This document shows, one piece after another, positions 22,633-34,167 of a stretch of DNA of 64,000 nt. Source of the stretch: Isoetes taiwanensis (lineage: Eukaryota; Streptophyta; Lycopodiopsida; Isoetales; Isoetaceae); assembly GCA_021234155.1 (NCBI GenBank), contig JAJEKV010000426.1:64001-128000 (forward strand). Direction: 5' to 3'. Both the position numbers and the translations under genes were made by a program. The notes under the pieces are model-generated. The model saw nothing but the letters and a program-made list of their open reading frames with translations. It did no database searches and had not been told where the DNA came from. Positions within the stretch are counted from its first letter, which is position 1. Each line of letters starts with the position of its first letter.

Positions 22633-23247
22633 CAACACAAACCATTAACATCCAACATGTAAAAATTAAATCCCCCAACACATAACAACCAACACATAAC
22701 AACCATTGACATTAACAACCAACACATAACTACCATTGACATTAATTAACACAACCATTGGGTCCAACACATTTAACTTAAAACCCCCCTTAAACCCCCT
22801 TTGGTTTGGGTGCATATTCACACGGGGGGTGACTCCGGGCAACGAGAGCTGTTGGATAGGCATATTCACCCCTTATTCCTTAATCTATACCGTACGTAAA
22901 GTTCCTCGTTTGTGGGGTATGCAAGTACAAAATTTGCTATACTGTATAACAAGATTCGCAAAATACTATAAGATTTCAAACAGAATACTATATGGTGTTG
23001 TTTTCGTACGTGCAAAATACAATTATGAGGGCTCTCGCTGCCCTACGTCACCCCCCGTGTGAATATGCACCCAAACCAAAGGGGGTTTAAGGGGGGTTTT
23101 AAGTTAAATGTGTTGGACCCAATGGTTGTGTTAATTAATGTCAATGGTAGTTATGTGTTGGTTGTTAATGTCAATGGTTGTTATGTGTTGGTTGTTATGT
23201 GTTGGGGGATTTAATTTTTACATGTTGGATGTTAATGGTTTGTGTTG
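22633..23247. repeat. Perfect 201-bp inverted repeat with 213-bp spacer
   Basis: The arms 22633-22833 and 23047-23247 are exact reverse complements as far as I can compare them base by base. They begin with CAACACAAACC and GGTTTGTGTTG at the outer ends and meet GGGGGGTGAC/GTCACCCCCC inside. The match continues inward with mismatches for about 20 bases (GGGCAACGAGAGC against GCTCTCGCTGCCC). The arms also contain small direct repeats of CAACACATAACAACC. No target duplication or coding capacity is seen. It is probably a young foldback or MITE element. A transcript across it would fold into one long hairpin. Confidence 0.9.
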
Positions 23248-23597
23248 GATGTTTGGTTTGTTTACTGCAAATGAATCTGTGAGGCGTTTGTGGATGAATA
23301 GAGCATTAAGAACAAATGAATGTGGCTTTTTCTACGATTCTACCCATCCAATTGCCCTACCCATTTGTGCCCATCACCCTTATTGTATCGGATCTGGCTA
23401 TCCACAGATATCATATTGTGGATTCAAGGAATTTGGGATCATATATTGCAATGGAGGGCGGGCATGCGACTCGTGCATGTCACTTGGGCATGCGTATGCT
23501 TGAGTTCAAGGAGTTTGGGATAATATACTACAATAGAGGGAGTGCATATGACTTATGCATGTCACGTGCACATGTGAGAATGTTTCAGGCATTATGA

Positions 23598-23825
23598 TAT
23601 TGGATTTTCATTGTGATTGGGCCATTGGTCTAATGATAACACACTAGTCTTACACTCGAGACCGCTAGGACGCTATGTATAGTTCCATTCAAGTCTTCAA
23701 AAATTTGAAGGTGTCTACCATAGCAAATTGGGGTCATAGACAAGGGTTTCTAGTGAGGGGCAACTTAATTGAAACAGATTTGAATAGTTCCATTGAAAAA
23801 ATCTATTCTATTCTATTCTATTGAA
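23598..23825 (+). mobile_element. tRNA-derived SINE-like copy 2 with (TTCTA)n tail
   Basis: Shares ATTGGTCTAATGATAACAC with copy 1 at 21.07 kb, followed by ATAGTTCCATT. It ends in CCATTGAAAAAATC followed by three to four TATTC units, as expected for a short retroposon tail. Divergence between the copies is high. Confidence 0.45.
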
Positions 23826-26800
23826 CCATCAAAAACCTAATCATAACATATCAAGGTTTTATTTATATCAATAGATGTGTGCTATTCTATTATTATATTC
23901 TCCACCAATTTTCATTGTTACGCTTCTTAGTACAATCTAAATGTCATATAAATTCCTAATTGCAAGTATATAATTTTCAATAATTTGTGCTACCATTATA
24001 AAATTTAGTCAGGACCTATTGCCATTGCCACCTATAGATTATGGTAAGACTCAGTTCGGTCCATCCGGAGCTATTCTGGTCTACCCAGGGAAAATCCTGC
24101 AGCAACGTTCAAGCCTCTGATTCTTACCAGAGCAGACACGTCCATATCTATGTTTGGCCGGATCCCTTTAGGCCGGGCCGGACTTCTCTAGGCTGCCCTC
24201 TTGGAGACTGGAGTTCACATGTGCGTCTAATTCACAGACAGATCAGACCATAAGGGGGAGGAGTCTTAGCAACATCCACTTCCAGCGAGATGCTATAAGT
24301 GCCCCGAGGCCAGCATCAAGTTATAGCCAGGCTACCTTGCCACAAGCCTATCTGAGTTCGACCCAGGGACGTGAATCAGACTGGGTTCATTGTCAATGCC
24401 TAGACATGACAATAGGACTGGAAGTAGCAGTGACTAGAACATAAATAGAGCTTAATTTTAAATAGAGCTTAGTTTTAGAAGCGGGTTTATTTGTATAGTC
24501 TATGCCATAACTAGACATGCACGATCTCAAAACTCTGGCGCTGCTACCAGGAACCTTTTAGGCCAATGCTATGAGCTTCGAGACCAATTGACCCCACCGC
24601 TTATAACTTATCACCTGCCTGGAACAGGTGGTGCTCGGCCCTACTATCATGTTAGAAGCAATTCCTTCAAAACTTAATTATGCTTTCTTCCAAGGTCCTG
24701 CCGAATTGTCCTACAGACTCGCCACCCCCGATCAGGCCACAATGCATGGATGCCATTACACAAACTGACCCAGAGCCAGACAAGAGCACGAATGTCATTA
24801 TTCACTCAGGTTCAGTCTCATGCACAGATGCTATAATGATTGATATATACTTAACCTCCGAGTTTGGACACGGATTCTCACAGGCAGACAAAGCACGTCC
24901 CATCTCCCATACCTGATCCTGAGCAAGACAGAAGCATGTAGTGGGGATTCCTGAAATAGACTCTTGCTTGGACAACTTTTTCATAGACACCATGCATATT
25001 CAACAAACTAGTATTGACACAGCCCGAGGAGTTGGGGCTTAGAGACCGGATCGACCTCGTCATATTGTTGTGCAGTTCACTAACTCTCATGATAGAATGT
25101 ATGTCCTTCAGCATGTGGTAGCCACCTGAAGACTACTAATTTTTTTTTTATCAAGGAAGATCTCTTCCAGATACAAGATACAGCTAACTGGACGAAGAGG
25201 GGAGTTATACAAAATACGAGAGGCTAGACTGCAAAAAAAAAAAAAAAAGTGGGCGGTATACAAAGGAGGCACGACTATCATTTGTGACCAATGGCCTTAG
25301 AACTCCAGGTTGGATAGCGCTTCTACACATCCATGTTTCTTTGTTGTTTCTTTCGTTCGTCTTTCCTTGTATTGGGGTTTGTCCCTCTGTTCTCTGTTGT
25401 GATTGCCTATGGGTATAGTCTCCAAGTTCTATTCATGCCATCCCTTTTTGTTCTAGTCCCATAACCCATTGGGACCCCGTGGACATTGAAAAACTCTTAT
25501 CTTATCTTATCTAAAGATGATGCTATAGTTACATGATATTAGGGATGAAAAAAAGTGCATAACATAATTCACCATTAAATTAAAGAGAAATGTTTGAGAC
25601 AACCCTAATAACATTCAACAAAAAGAAATTTGATTCAGTGGATAGAGGCAAATGTTAGCACCGAATGCCACTATAAATTCCTTCTATATTTCAAAACAGT
25701 GTAACTTCATAATAATTTCAACAAAAAGTGCCTTTTCTCAATGGTACTAGGTATCTTCAAAGACATTAACATTTGATGCCAAGAGCATCACAATCAAAGT
25801 ATCTACAAGGTGATGGGTAATGCAATTTTAATTAATGCCTATTGGCCTATTTTCAGCAATTTCATGCGCCATATGGCAATCTCAACTGTATAATTAGTCA
25901 TTCCTATTAGTTTTATCGAAATGGAATTTGGCTGGCAGGGCATAGGATATGACAAAATTTTGAGATGCTCCAGCCCTCCATCTAGAAAACTAGCTTGTCG
26001 TTCAGGTTGTAGCCAAGCCGACTTCTACAGTTCTATCAGATCTGTGTCCAATTAGGTTTTGCCAATAGAACTTCATGCCATCTACAAATTCCTAAGAAAT
26101 GGATAACACAAGTTTCTTCTTCGGTCTACATCGTTTCCTTCATAAATAGGAGTTCTCTTCCGCCTACATTCATTATGAGAGGAAACCTCAGGCACCATTT
26201 CAATGCTCAGTTTCCAGGCTCCAAAGTTCACTCATCTATACAGAACCAGAACCAAGTAAGGTTCATTAAAAAATTTTGTTTTTATGCATGTATAATATGC
26301 CTTTAATTCACTCAATTTCTTTAATCACGTCTTTCTTTAATACTTTGTTTTATTGCAATATAGCATGCATGTTTTTTATGTTGTTGGCTATACTTTGTCC
26401 TTATAGAGCTCCTCAAACCTCCTTGAAGAATAGGATAGAATAGGGTAAGAGTAGGGTAGGGTAGGGTGGTGTAGGGTAGGGTAGATTCTCTTAATGTCCA
26501 TGAAGACCAATACCCCATGAGATCCATACAATGGGCTAATACAACCATTACTACTAGGTTAAAAAAACACCTGCCCTAAAAGTTTTTCAAAAGAAAAACG
26601 TTTGACGCGTAATTAAATCAGGTTGTACAAAGAAGAGGGTTGTTGCCTCAGCAACTGAAGATGGACATCTAGTACCTCAAGAATATATAATGTCAAGTCA
26701 TGCACAAAGTGCTATGAGAAGTTTTGGAAGCGTGGAATTGAATGGTAATACAAATAATGATTCTGGATAATCACAAAAGCAGAACATTTAAGAAGGGTAT

Positions 26801-26920
26801 GATTTTCATCTTCAATAACATCTAACTGGCAACATGCACAATATCTCGCCTCTCGTGACAATTGCGGCCGCTCCCACCTAATTGATTCCATCCGTAGCTT
26901 GTGGTATCCTATACAAATTA
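23826..26920. other. Intergenic DNA with retroposon tails, no supported gene
   Basis: No gene is recognised. Near 25139 a T run is followed by sequence like the reverse complement of a LINE 3' end, with an A16 run at 25231. At 25497-25513 a (TCTTA)n tail follows GTGGACATTGAAAAA. At 26435-26485 a (TAGGG)n tract on the plus strand is the reverse complement of a (CCCTA)n tail after CATGGACATTAAGAGA. The last two probably belong to one tailed retroposon family. Confidence 0.5.
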
Positions 26921-26929
26921 GTGCAATAG

Positions 26930-27760
26930 TTACAAGCTTTTTTCTGACAAAGAACCACGCAAATAAGCTTGTGGTCCTTGTGCCAAAGAGCGGTTTGTAA
27001 GTGCATGATAATGACCAGTTTTAACTTGGAGCAAGGCATGTGCATCCCATATTTTTTGAAAAAAATGACCGTTTAGATAGTGTTCCAAAAGCTTGGGGTT
27101 ACAACTTGCAAACACCATGCACTATTCCTATTGCGCAGACCCCCGGGCAAACCATACACTACAATGCTCTTTCCCGCACCTTTTCAAACGCCGAGGAGGA
27201 GATTCAGCCATGGCAAGAGTAGAAGATGATACCTATCATGATCCATATCATGTAGCTTTTTAATATAGCGTATATGGCGCTTCATGACAGAATGTTGAAG
27301 AGGCCGTAAAACTGCCTCTTGTAAAAAAACATATAGCACCATAGTTTTCAATCAGCTGTAAGTGAGAAAGGATCTTTGCGTGATCAATCATCAATCTCTA
27401 TGCGAATAATTTTCCATTGCATAGAGTGCTCTCCAACCAGCAGTCACATGCTTGGTGATACATTGTTCTCGGAGTGCGTTTTCAAAATTAGAACGATATG
27501 CCGAGAAGACTGAACTACTAAGAGCTTGGTCTTTTGGACATTAACGCACAAGCCTATATTCTCACAAAAAGTATGCATAACATGTAAATGTTGGTGCATA
27601 TTAGCAGTTGTATGCGGCTCCTTTTGTGATAGTAAGAGTAGTATATGACTCGAATTCCTAAAACTTAAAATATTGTTTAAAATTGATAATGCTGACATTG
27701 ATCCTAGAGGAAAAGTACTTGTAATAGCATATAATATGAGAGTCATGGAATCCATGGCTG
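26930..27760 (-). pseudogene. LINE reverse transcriptase remnant
   Basis: On the minus strand the frame at 27755-27444 contains MHQHLHVMHTFCENIGLCVN followed by QKTKLLVV. This matches the L-x-x-F-C-x-x-x-G-L-x-V-N-x-x-K-T-K segment found after the active site of non-LTR reverse transcriptases. Downstream, in broken frames, NALREQCITKHVTAGWRALY and later pieces fit the region beyond it. Many stops and shifts are present. No ends are defined. Confidence 0.6.
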
Positions 27761-28327
27761 AAAACCCAGGTAATTTTTCGAAAGATCCTTATAGGTAATT
27801 TCTATAAGGATGATACAAATTTTTCAATTGAAAACTTGAAATATCCTACCGTTAAGGGGAACATTCGGTAGGCTCTCAGCATTGATCTGGCCACATTGGC
27901 ATAGCCCAACCAACATGGATGGAATAATTGTGCAAAGAAGGGTCCTAATTAAATTAACTAATAACTGATTATTTTTTACGAGTATTATAATCGTGTCATG
28001 AAAAAACATAAATCTCATCAGCATAGGAAATAGGGCTCCGGAGCACCTCCGGATCCAGCTTTCCGTTGCTGAGAAATCTTCATGGACCAAGTGGTCCTTT
28101 CTTTTCATGCAGCAATAAGTGGATCGTTCTTCTTATTTCGAATTTGAGCTGATTGGTTATTCTAGTAAGCCCGTTGAGATCGGAGTTTGCATTGCTACAG
28201 CTAGTTTCACATTTTTAAAGCATAGGATTTGAAGTAAAACGGAGACCCAGTTAGCGTTTTGAAGGGGTTCCTTGTATACGCTTATATGAAGGGTGCTTCA
28301 CTGTTTTGAATTGCAAGTGCCATAAAA

Positions 28328-29428
28328 ATGGTTAAATTGACTCTGATAGCAAGGGTACAAGATGGCCTTCCGCTTGCCGAGGGTCTTGATAGCGCACGTG
28401 AAGAACAGAAGGATATCGAGTCTTATAAACAGCAAGCGAAATCTGTATTTAAAAAATTGTCACAAGGTCATGAACCATCCCGTATGTCTGTAGAAACAGG
28501 CCCATATTTTTTCCAGTATCCTTTGCGAATAGGGTTTGTTACCTTCTTACTTAAGTTGTTCCCTAGCTTGCATGCAAGCTGAAATGCTGGCAGTCCTTAA
28601 TGTTCTTAAGCTATATTATTGAATCTCGTGTTTGCTATCTCACACTCTGTGATAGATCCTATCCTAAAAAGCTTGCATTCCAATACTTGGAGGAGCTTCA
28701 GCGGGAATTTGAGAAGTTGTACTTGTTGCAGGTTGAGACTGTTGCACGGCCTTATGCTTTCATAAAATTTGGTCAGTACTTTATTTCATACATCTATCCT
28801 TTCTGTTGTAAGAATTAACTACCTTAGCTGCATCTACTCTAAATGGCATCACACCAGTAAGTTATGTATGGGGTTTATGCATTTTCATAGGCGCTACTAT
28901 CACCCCTAGAGCCTTTGCCAATGCTGAATAACCTTGTTTCATTTTTTTCTTAGATACTTTTATTCAGAAAACACGGAAACTGTATCTAGACACCAGAACC
29001 CAACGGAATTTATCAAAGCTAAATGATGAGCTATATGAAGTTCAGCAGGTCATGACCAGAAATATTCAAGATGTTCTTGGTGTTGGTGACAAGCTTGATA
29101 GTAAGCAAGTTTTTAGCTTTTATGTTCAAATATTACTTTTTTCTATTTCCTGATGGAATTCGTTTTCATCTCCATAGAGGTCAGTCAAATGTCAAGTAAA
29201 CTGACATTTGAGTCTCGTCTTTATATGGATAAAGCTAAGGAATTACAGAGGCAGGTATGAAGCTTTGCTGGTGTCTTGATCTATATATTTCATGTTACAA
29301 AATTTGAAGGCCAAGTTACTACAGACCTTTTGTCATCTCAGGCATTGATACGAAAATGGGCACCCGTTGTGATTGTTTGCACAGTAGTTCTTACCCTTTT
29401 ATTTTTGCGGAGGCGCATTTGGGGATAA
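28328..29428 (+). CDS. SEC22: SEC22, vesicle-transport R-SNARE (five exons)
   Basis: SEC22 is a longin-type R-SNARE for ER-Golgi vesicle fusion. Exons: 28328-28515, 28611-28771, 28954-29100, 29178-29254 and 29342-29428. All junctions are GT-AG and phases agree, giving about 219 residues, the normal family length. The N-terminus (MVKLTLIARVQDGLPLAEGL) and SRMSVETGPYFF form the longin domain, continued by CDRSYPKKLAFQYLEEL and ARPYAFIKF. The SNARE helix follows (LNDELYEVQQVMTRNIQDVL), with the zero-layer Arg in V-M-T-R-N. The C-terminal anchor is WAPVVIVCTVVLTLLFL, then RRRIWG. The start is the first ATG and matches known SEC22 proteins. No lesion is seen, so the gene looks functional. It converges on the PPR gene at 30.7 kb. 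Confidence 0.96.
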
Positions 29429-29841
29429 TCAACTTTTTCCGAGTATAGAGGTATGATTACGTTCTGACTTTTCCTATTTGTTGTGGTGTTAAGACTTATA
29501 CAGATCAATTATGTGGTCCCAGGTAGCTGCAATCTGATGTGTGCACCTGTAGAATTATCTTGCATAGGTGTGCATTTCTTCACGGTATATTTGGGATAAT
29601 TGACTGCTGCATATTGATCTTGCATCTGAAAGGGCTCTTCAATAACAGATGTGTGCAGCTTATGAAGGCATCTATTAGGAGGAATGCTGTAACGTACATG
29701 TTACTATTTATTTTCTGAGAAATATTATGACATTTCACAAGAATGCATCTATAGCCTTTCCAATTAAAATTTTCAGTAGAAATTGTAAATAGCCAAATTA
29801 TGTGGAGTTTTAGTTTTACAAGAAGAGCGATGATAACATAG

Positions 29842-30280
29842 ACAACCTTGAAGAATGATATAGTGTAGTACTGGGTTTAGTTCGACATGTCATGCAACAA
29901 CCCTGGAACTTTGCTATACTTTTGTTAATATTCTATGCCTCTTGTGACCATGGAAATCAAGGTGTAAATGATGTAAAAAGTATGCATAGACATACCTTCT
30001 GTAGTTGAAATGTCAGAAATCAAGTCCATGACAATGCTGCATAGGCTTGAATAACACAACCTTGAAGGAAGATCGACACCCATTGATATAGTGTATTACT
30101 GGGCTCACATGTCATGCAACAACCCTGCAACTCTGCTATATTTTGGTTAATTTTCTATGCCTAAGCAGCGATAGAAATCAAGGTTTAAATGATGTAAAAA
30201 GCATGTGCATAGCAGCACAACATATCTTCTGTAGTTGAACTGTCAGAACTTAAATCCATGACAATGCCTGCATAGGCTCA
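29842..30280. repeat. Diverged direct duplication of about 210-225 bp
   Basis: 29842-30050 and 30056-30280 are two copies in tandem. Shared blocks include ACAACCTTGAAG, TCATGCAACAACCCTG, GAAATCAAGG and CTTCTGTAGTTGAA. They lie between SEC22 and the PPR gene and have no coding capacity. Small indels separate them, so the duplication is not recent. Confidence 0.9.
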
Positions 30281-30716
30281 AAACCTGCAGGTCATTCTTA
30301 TATAAAGAGATCACTCAGCTTTTTCTTTTATTCTCAAAAACAACTTTATTGTTGCCTTTATTATTTTAGATAGGAAGACATTTTTTTCTATTGTCAGGTC
30401 TCGATCTTTTTCTATTCTGCAGCTAGGACCACAAAATTGATAAATCTTGACCATCCCTGGCCAAGATTTATAAACTCTTGTAATGTGCATGATGATTAAG
30501 AACATGTCGAATTTCCTGCCAGTAGCAAGTTTGATCATGTACCTGGCAGGCTTCCAAACTCTTCCAGTTTCTTGTCCATCTTTTAATGGCAAGCTAAGGA
30601 ATTGACCTATGAAATCCAACCCAATCAAGCTAGGATAGACACAATGTGCTATATACATTTACGTGGCGTGGGTCCTTGAAATGATGGATCCAATACATCT
30701 ACGTGGCATGGAAGAA

Positions 30717-33700
30717 TCACCACATATCTCCACAAGAACACAAACCATCTTTGAAATGATGAATCCAATTGCTCTCTCGAAGAATAATCTCTCGTTTCTC
30801 AATTTTAGATATAATTTTACTTGCACTATGACAATCATTGCACATCCTTAAATTTTTAGTTACTCTCAAAGTTTGCCCTTGTGGTGTATGTAGGAGTCCA
30901 AAGGCTATAGCTAGTTTCTCTGCATGTCCACACAAAGCTTCTTCCTTCTCCGCATATGTGACAGGCCTCAGGACAAGATTCAGATTTGGCACATACCCCC
31001 TCTCCTTCATGCGTGCACTTAAAGTTTCTAACATTGATGTGATTTGACTATCTTGATTATCACCCACTGCAAATTGATGGACCTTCTTGTTCACCTCAAT
31101 CAAAGCCTTAGCAGGTTTTTTTGTAGCTCCAGCATGCTTCCTCAGCTCTTCAATTCTACTTGCTTCCTCCAACAATCCAGCCATTGCATAGATGCTTCCC
31201 ATGAGAATATATGGGGAAGAATTTGCAGGATTCATTGGCACTAACTGTTGGAAGTACTTGAGTCCTAGTTCTAGTTCCCCATAGCTCCTACAAGCACTGA
31301 GCAAAGCTGTCAATGCTTCTTCATATGCAAGAAATGGTGCACCTTCAAGCAGTTTATCTGCCGCATAAAAGCAACCCGATCGTGCAAGAAGATCAATCAT
31401 GCAGGTGTAATGATCCATTACTGGCGGGATCATATATTCTGCTGTCATTATTCTGAAATACTCAAGACCTTTCATCACCAGGTTGGCACGACTGCATGCT
31501 GTAAGAAGGCATACAAATGTAGTAGCATCAGGTTTAAGACCCTGCTTTTGCATGTCTTGGAAGCATTTGATGGCCATTTTGGCCTGATAGTCCATGGCAT
31601 ATCCTCTTATCATTGAATTCCATGACACAAGGTCCAGTACCTGCAGCATGTCAAAAACTTCTCTAGCTTCTGAAAGTGAGCCACACTTTGCATACATGTC
31701 AACCAAAATGGAACCAATAAAAGCATCACCCGAGAATCCTTTACTAGCAAGCTTAATCTGTATCTCACGGCCTCTATCTATAGCACATATATTGCTGCAA
31801 GCTTTCAAGATGGAGACAAACGTGACAACATCTGCAGATATGCCCTCCTGTTGCATTTGATCATAACAGTCTAGTGCATCCTGGCCAAATCCCTTTTCAG
31901 CATATCCTGCAATGAGTGCATTCCATGACACAACATTCCTAACTGGCAGCTTGTCAAATACCTCCCGTGCCTCTCTAAACGAGCCGCATTTGGAATACAT
32001 GTCAATTAAGGTGGTGCCTACAAAAGAATCCTGCTCCAAACCCATCTCTGCAACGTTGATGTGTATCTCTCGCCCAATGTCTAAAGCTCCTATTATGCTA
32101 CATGCTTTCAGTATGCCAATAAAGGTGACACTATCTGGAGAGACACCCTCCAATTGCATCTGCCTAAAACATTTCAGGACCTCGTGACTCAATCCGTTTT
32201 CAGCATATCCTGTAATTAAAGCATTCCATGACACTATATCTCGTAAAATAAGCTTATCAAAAACATCCCTTGCCTCTTTAAGTTCACCACATTTGGCATA
32301 CATATCAACTAAGGTGTTGCCAACAAAAAGATCCTTTTCATACCCTTTCCGAGCAATTATTGTGTGTATCTCTCGGCCCCAATCTAAAGCTCCCATACTG
32401 CTACAAGCTTTCAATATGCATACTAATGTGACAGCATTTGGAGCCAGACCATCAACCTGCATTTTTATAAAACATTTTTGTGCTTCTTGTCCAAGTCCAT
32501 TTTCAGCATATCCAATAATTAATGTATTCCAAGACTCAATACTTCGTATTGGGAGCTTGTCAAAGACGTCCTGTGCTTCTGCAAGTGAGCTACATTTGGC
32601 ATACATATCAATCAAAGCATTTCCAACAAGGATATCTCCTTCATATCCCTTTTGTGCAACCTCAATGTGTACTTTACGACCATCATCTATGGCTCCTAGG
32701 CTACCACAAGCTTTCAAGGTGCAAGCCAATGTGACAGCATTTGGAGATACACCTGATAGTTTCATCATCTCAAAACATTTTAAAACCTCCAGAGGTGCAC
32801 ATTCAGCATACCCTGCAATCAATGTGTTGTAGGATACAACATCTTGGACTGGCAATTTGTCAAAAACTTCATGTGCCTCTTCAATTGAACCACATTTAAT
32901 GTACATGTCAATCAAGGTATTGCCAACAATAACATCTCTTTCATGTCCCTTTTGTATAATATCAGTGTGGATTTGTCGTCCGAGGTCTAATGCTCTCATG
33001 CTACAACAGGCTTTCAAGCTGCAAAGGAGTGTGACAGCATCCGGAGTAATACCTTCAGTCTGCATCCTGTTGAAACATTTCAGTGCCTGCTGAGCAAAAC
33101 CATTCTCGATATATCCTGCAATTAGTGCAGTCCAACATACAACATTTCGAACTGGTAATCTCTCAAACACTTCCTCTGCCTCTACAACTGAGCCACATTT
33201 TGCATACATGTCAAGTAATGCGCTGCAAAGAAATACATCTCTTTCAAATCCATGTTTTTTAACTTCTTGGTGTATCTGACGGCCATTATCAATGTCTTTT
33301 AATCTAGTACATGCTTTCAATAAAGCCGTCAGTGTAAAACAGCTAGGATTTACGCCATCCTCTTGCATTTTCTGATACAAGCTCAGGCCTGCCTGTGCTT
33401 GCCCGCATTCAATATACCCAAGAATAAGTGATGTCCAGGAATGCTCAGTTCTATGAAGCAACCTGTCAAATGCATGCTGTGCATCAGTCACACTCCCAGA
33501 TTCCACAAACATGGGTGCAATGTAGTTTCCCAGGTCGATATGGCCAATACTAGTCTTGTATACATATAAATAGGTATCTTTGCCACATTCTAAATTCTTA
33601 GACTTCCTGCATTTTTGTAAGATGTCAATCATGTGAGCAATAGAAGGCTCTTCAATCATCTTGTCCAAAAGGTTAAGTGACTGCTTGATGTCAATGTTGT

Positions 33701-34167
33701 CTTTACACAATCTTGATGCATTAGTTCCTCTGCCTAATTTGAGATTGGAGCAGAAATTACCCGAGACAAGGATCTCTCGTCTGTGCATTGGTTCACACTT
33801 GTTGATATGATGACTTGCTCCTATTTCCAAAATGCCCTTACCATTGCCTGAATTAGCCACCGCCTGTCCATAACAATTCCCTCTTAGTTTTATGTTTGAA
33901 ATATGGAACTCTGAATTTGTCTAACATTGATTTAACTAATCAGACTACTTCAATAATTTGTTTAATGTTATTTCTAACACTTAAGCACTAAAAAAACAAT
34001 AAACTTACCGTGTTCCTTCTGTCGTCAAACCACAAAGGCGAAACTGCAATATATTCTTGCCAAAAGCTGTTAGCCCGTTCCTGAACAGGACCTAAACTTG
34101 GTGAGGTATTTCCAAAATGCAGGAGTTGGTTTCGGACAATGGGTGTGAGCTCAGAAGTCCTCGCCAT
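30717..34167 (-). CDS. PPR protein with DYW:KP-type deaminase domain (two exons)
   Basis: Predicted organellar RNA-editing factor of about 1101 residues. Exon 1 is 34167-34009 (53 codons from ATG; contains FWQEYIAVSPLWFDDRRN). Exon 2 is 33863-30717; both are phase 0, with CG|GTAAGT and GGACAG|GCG sites. Exon 2 has no suitable ATG at its head, which supports the splice. The middle is a long run of PLS triplets, about 101 residues each (DMYAKCGS, VSWNALIAGY, G-x-x-P-D-x-V-T-F). E-type motifs follow (SSPYILMGSIYAMAG). The last 134 residues are the deaminase: KKPAKALIEV in place of the usual P-G box, zinc and catalytic residues HAE (about 1033) and CNDCH (about 1061), end CSCGDMW. The K-P box and D-M-W end fit the DYW:KP group associated with U-to-C editing. 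The target RNA is not predicted here. Confidence 0.93.

Noticed and set aside
31594-33093. Series of plus-strand frames opposite the PPR gene (also 61760-63591)
   Set aside because: Their regular spacing reflects the PPR repeats on the other strand. The proteins have no independent support.
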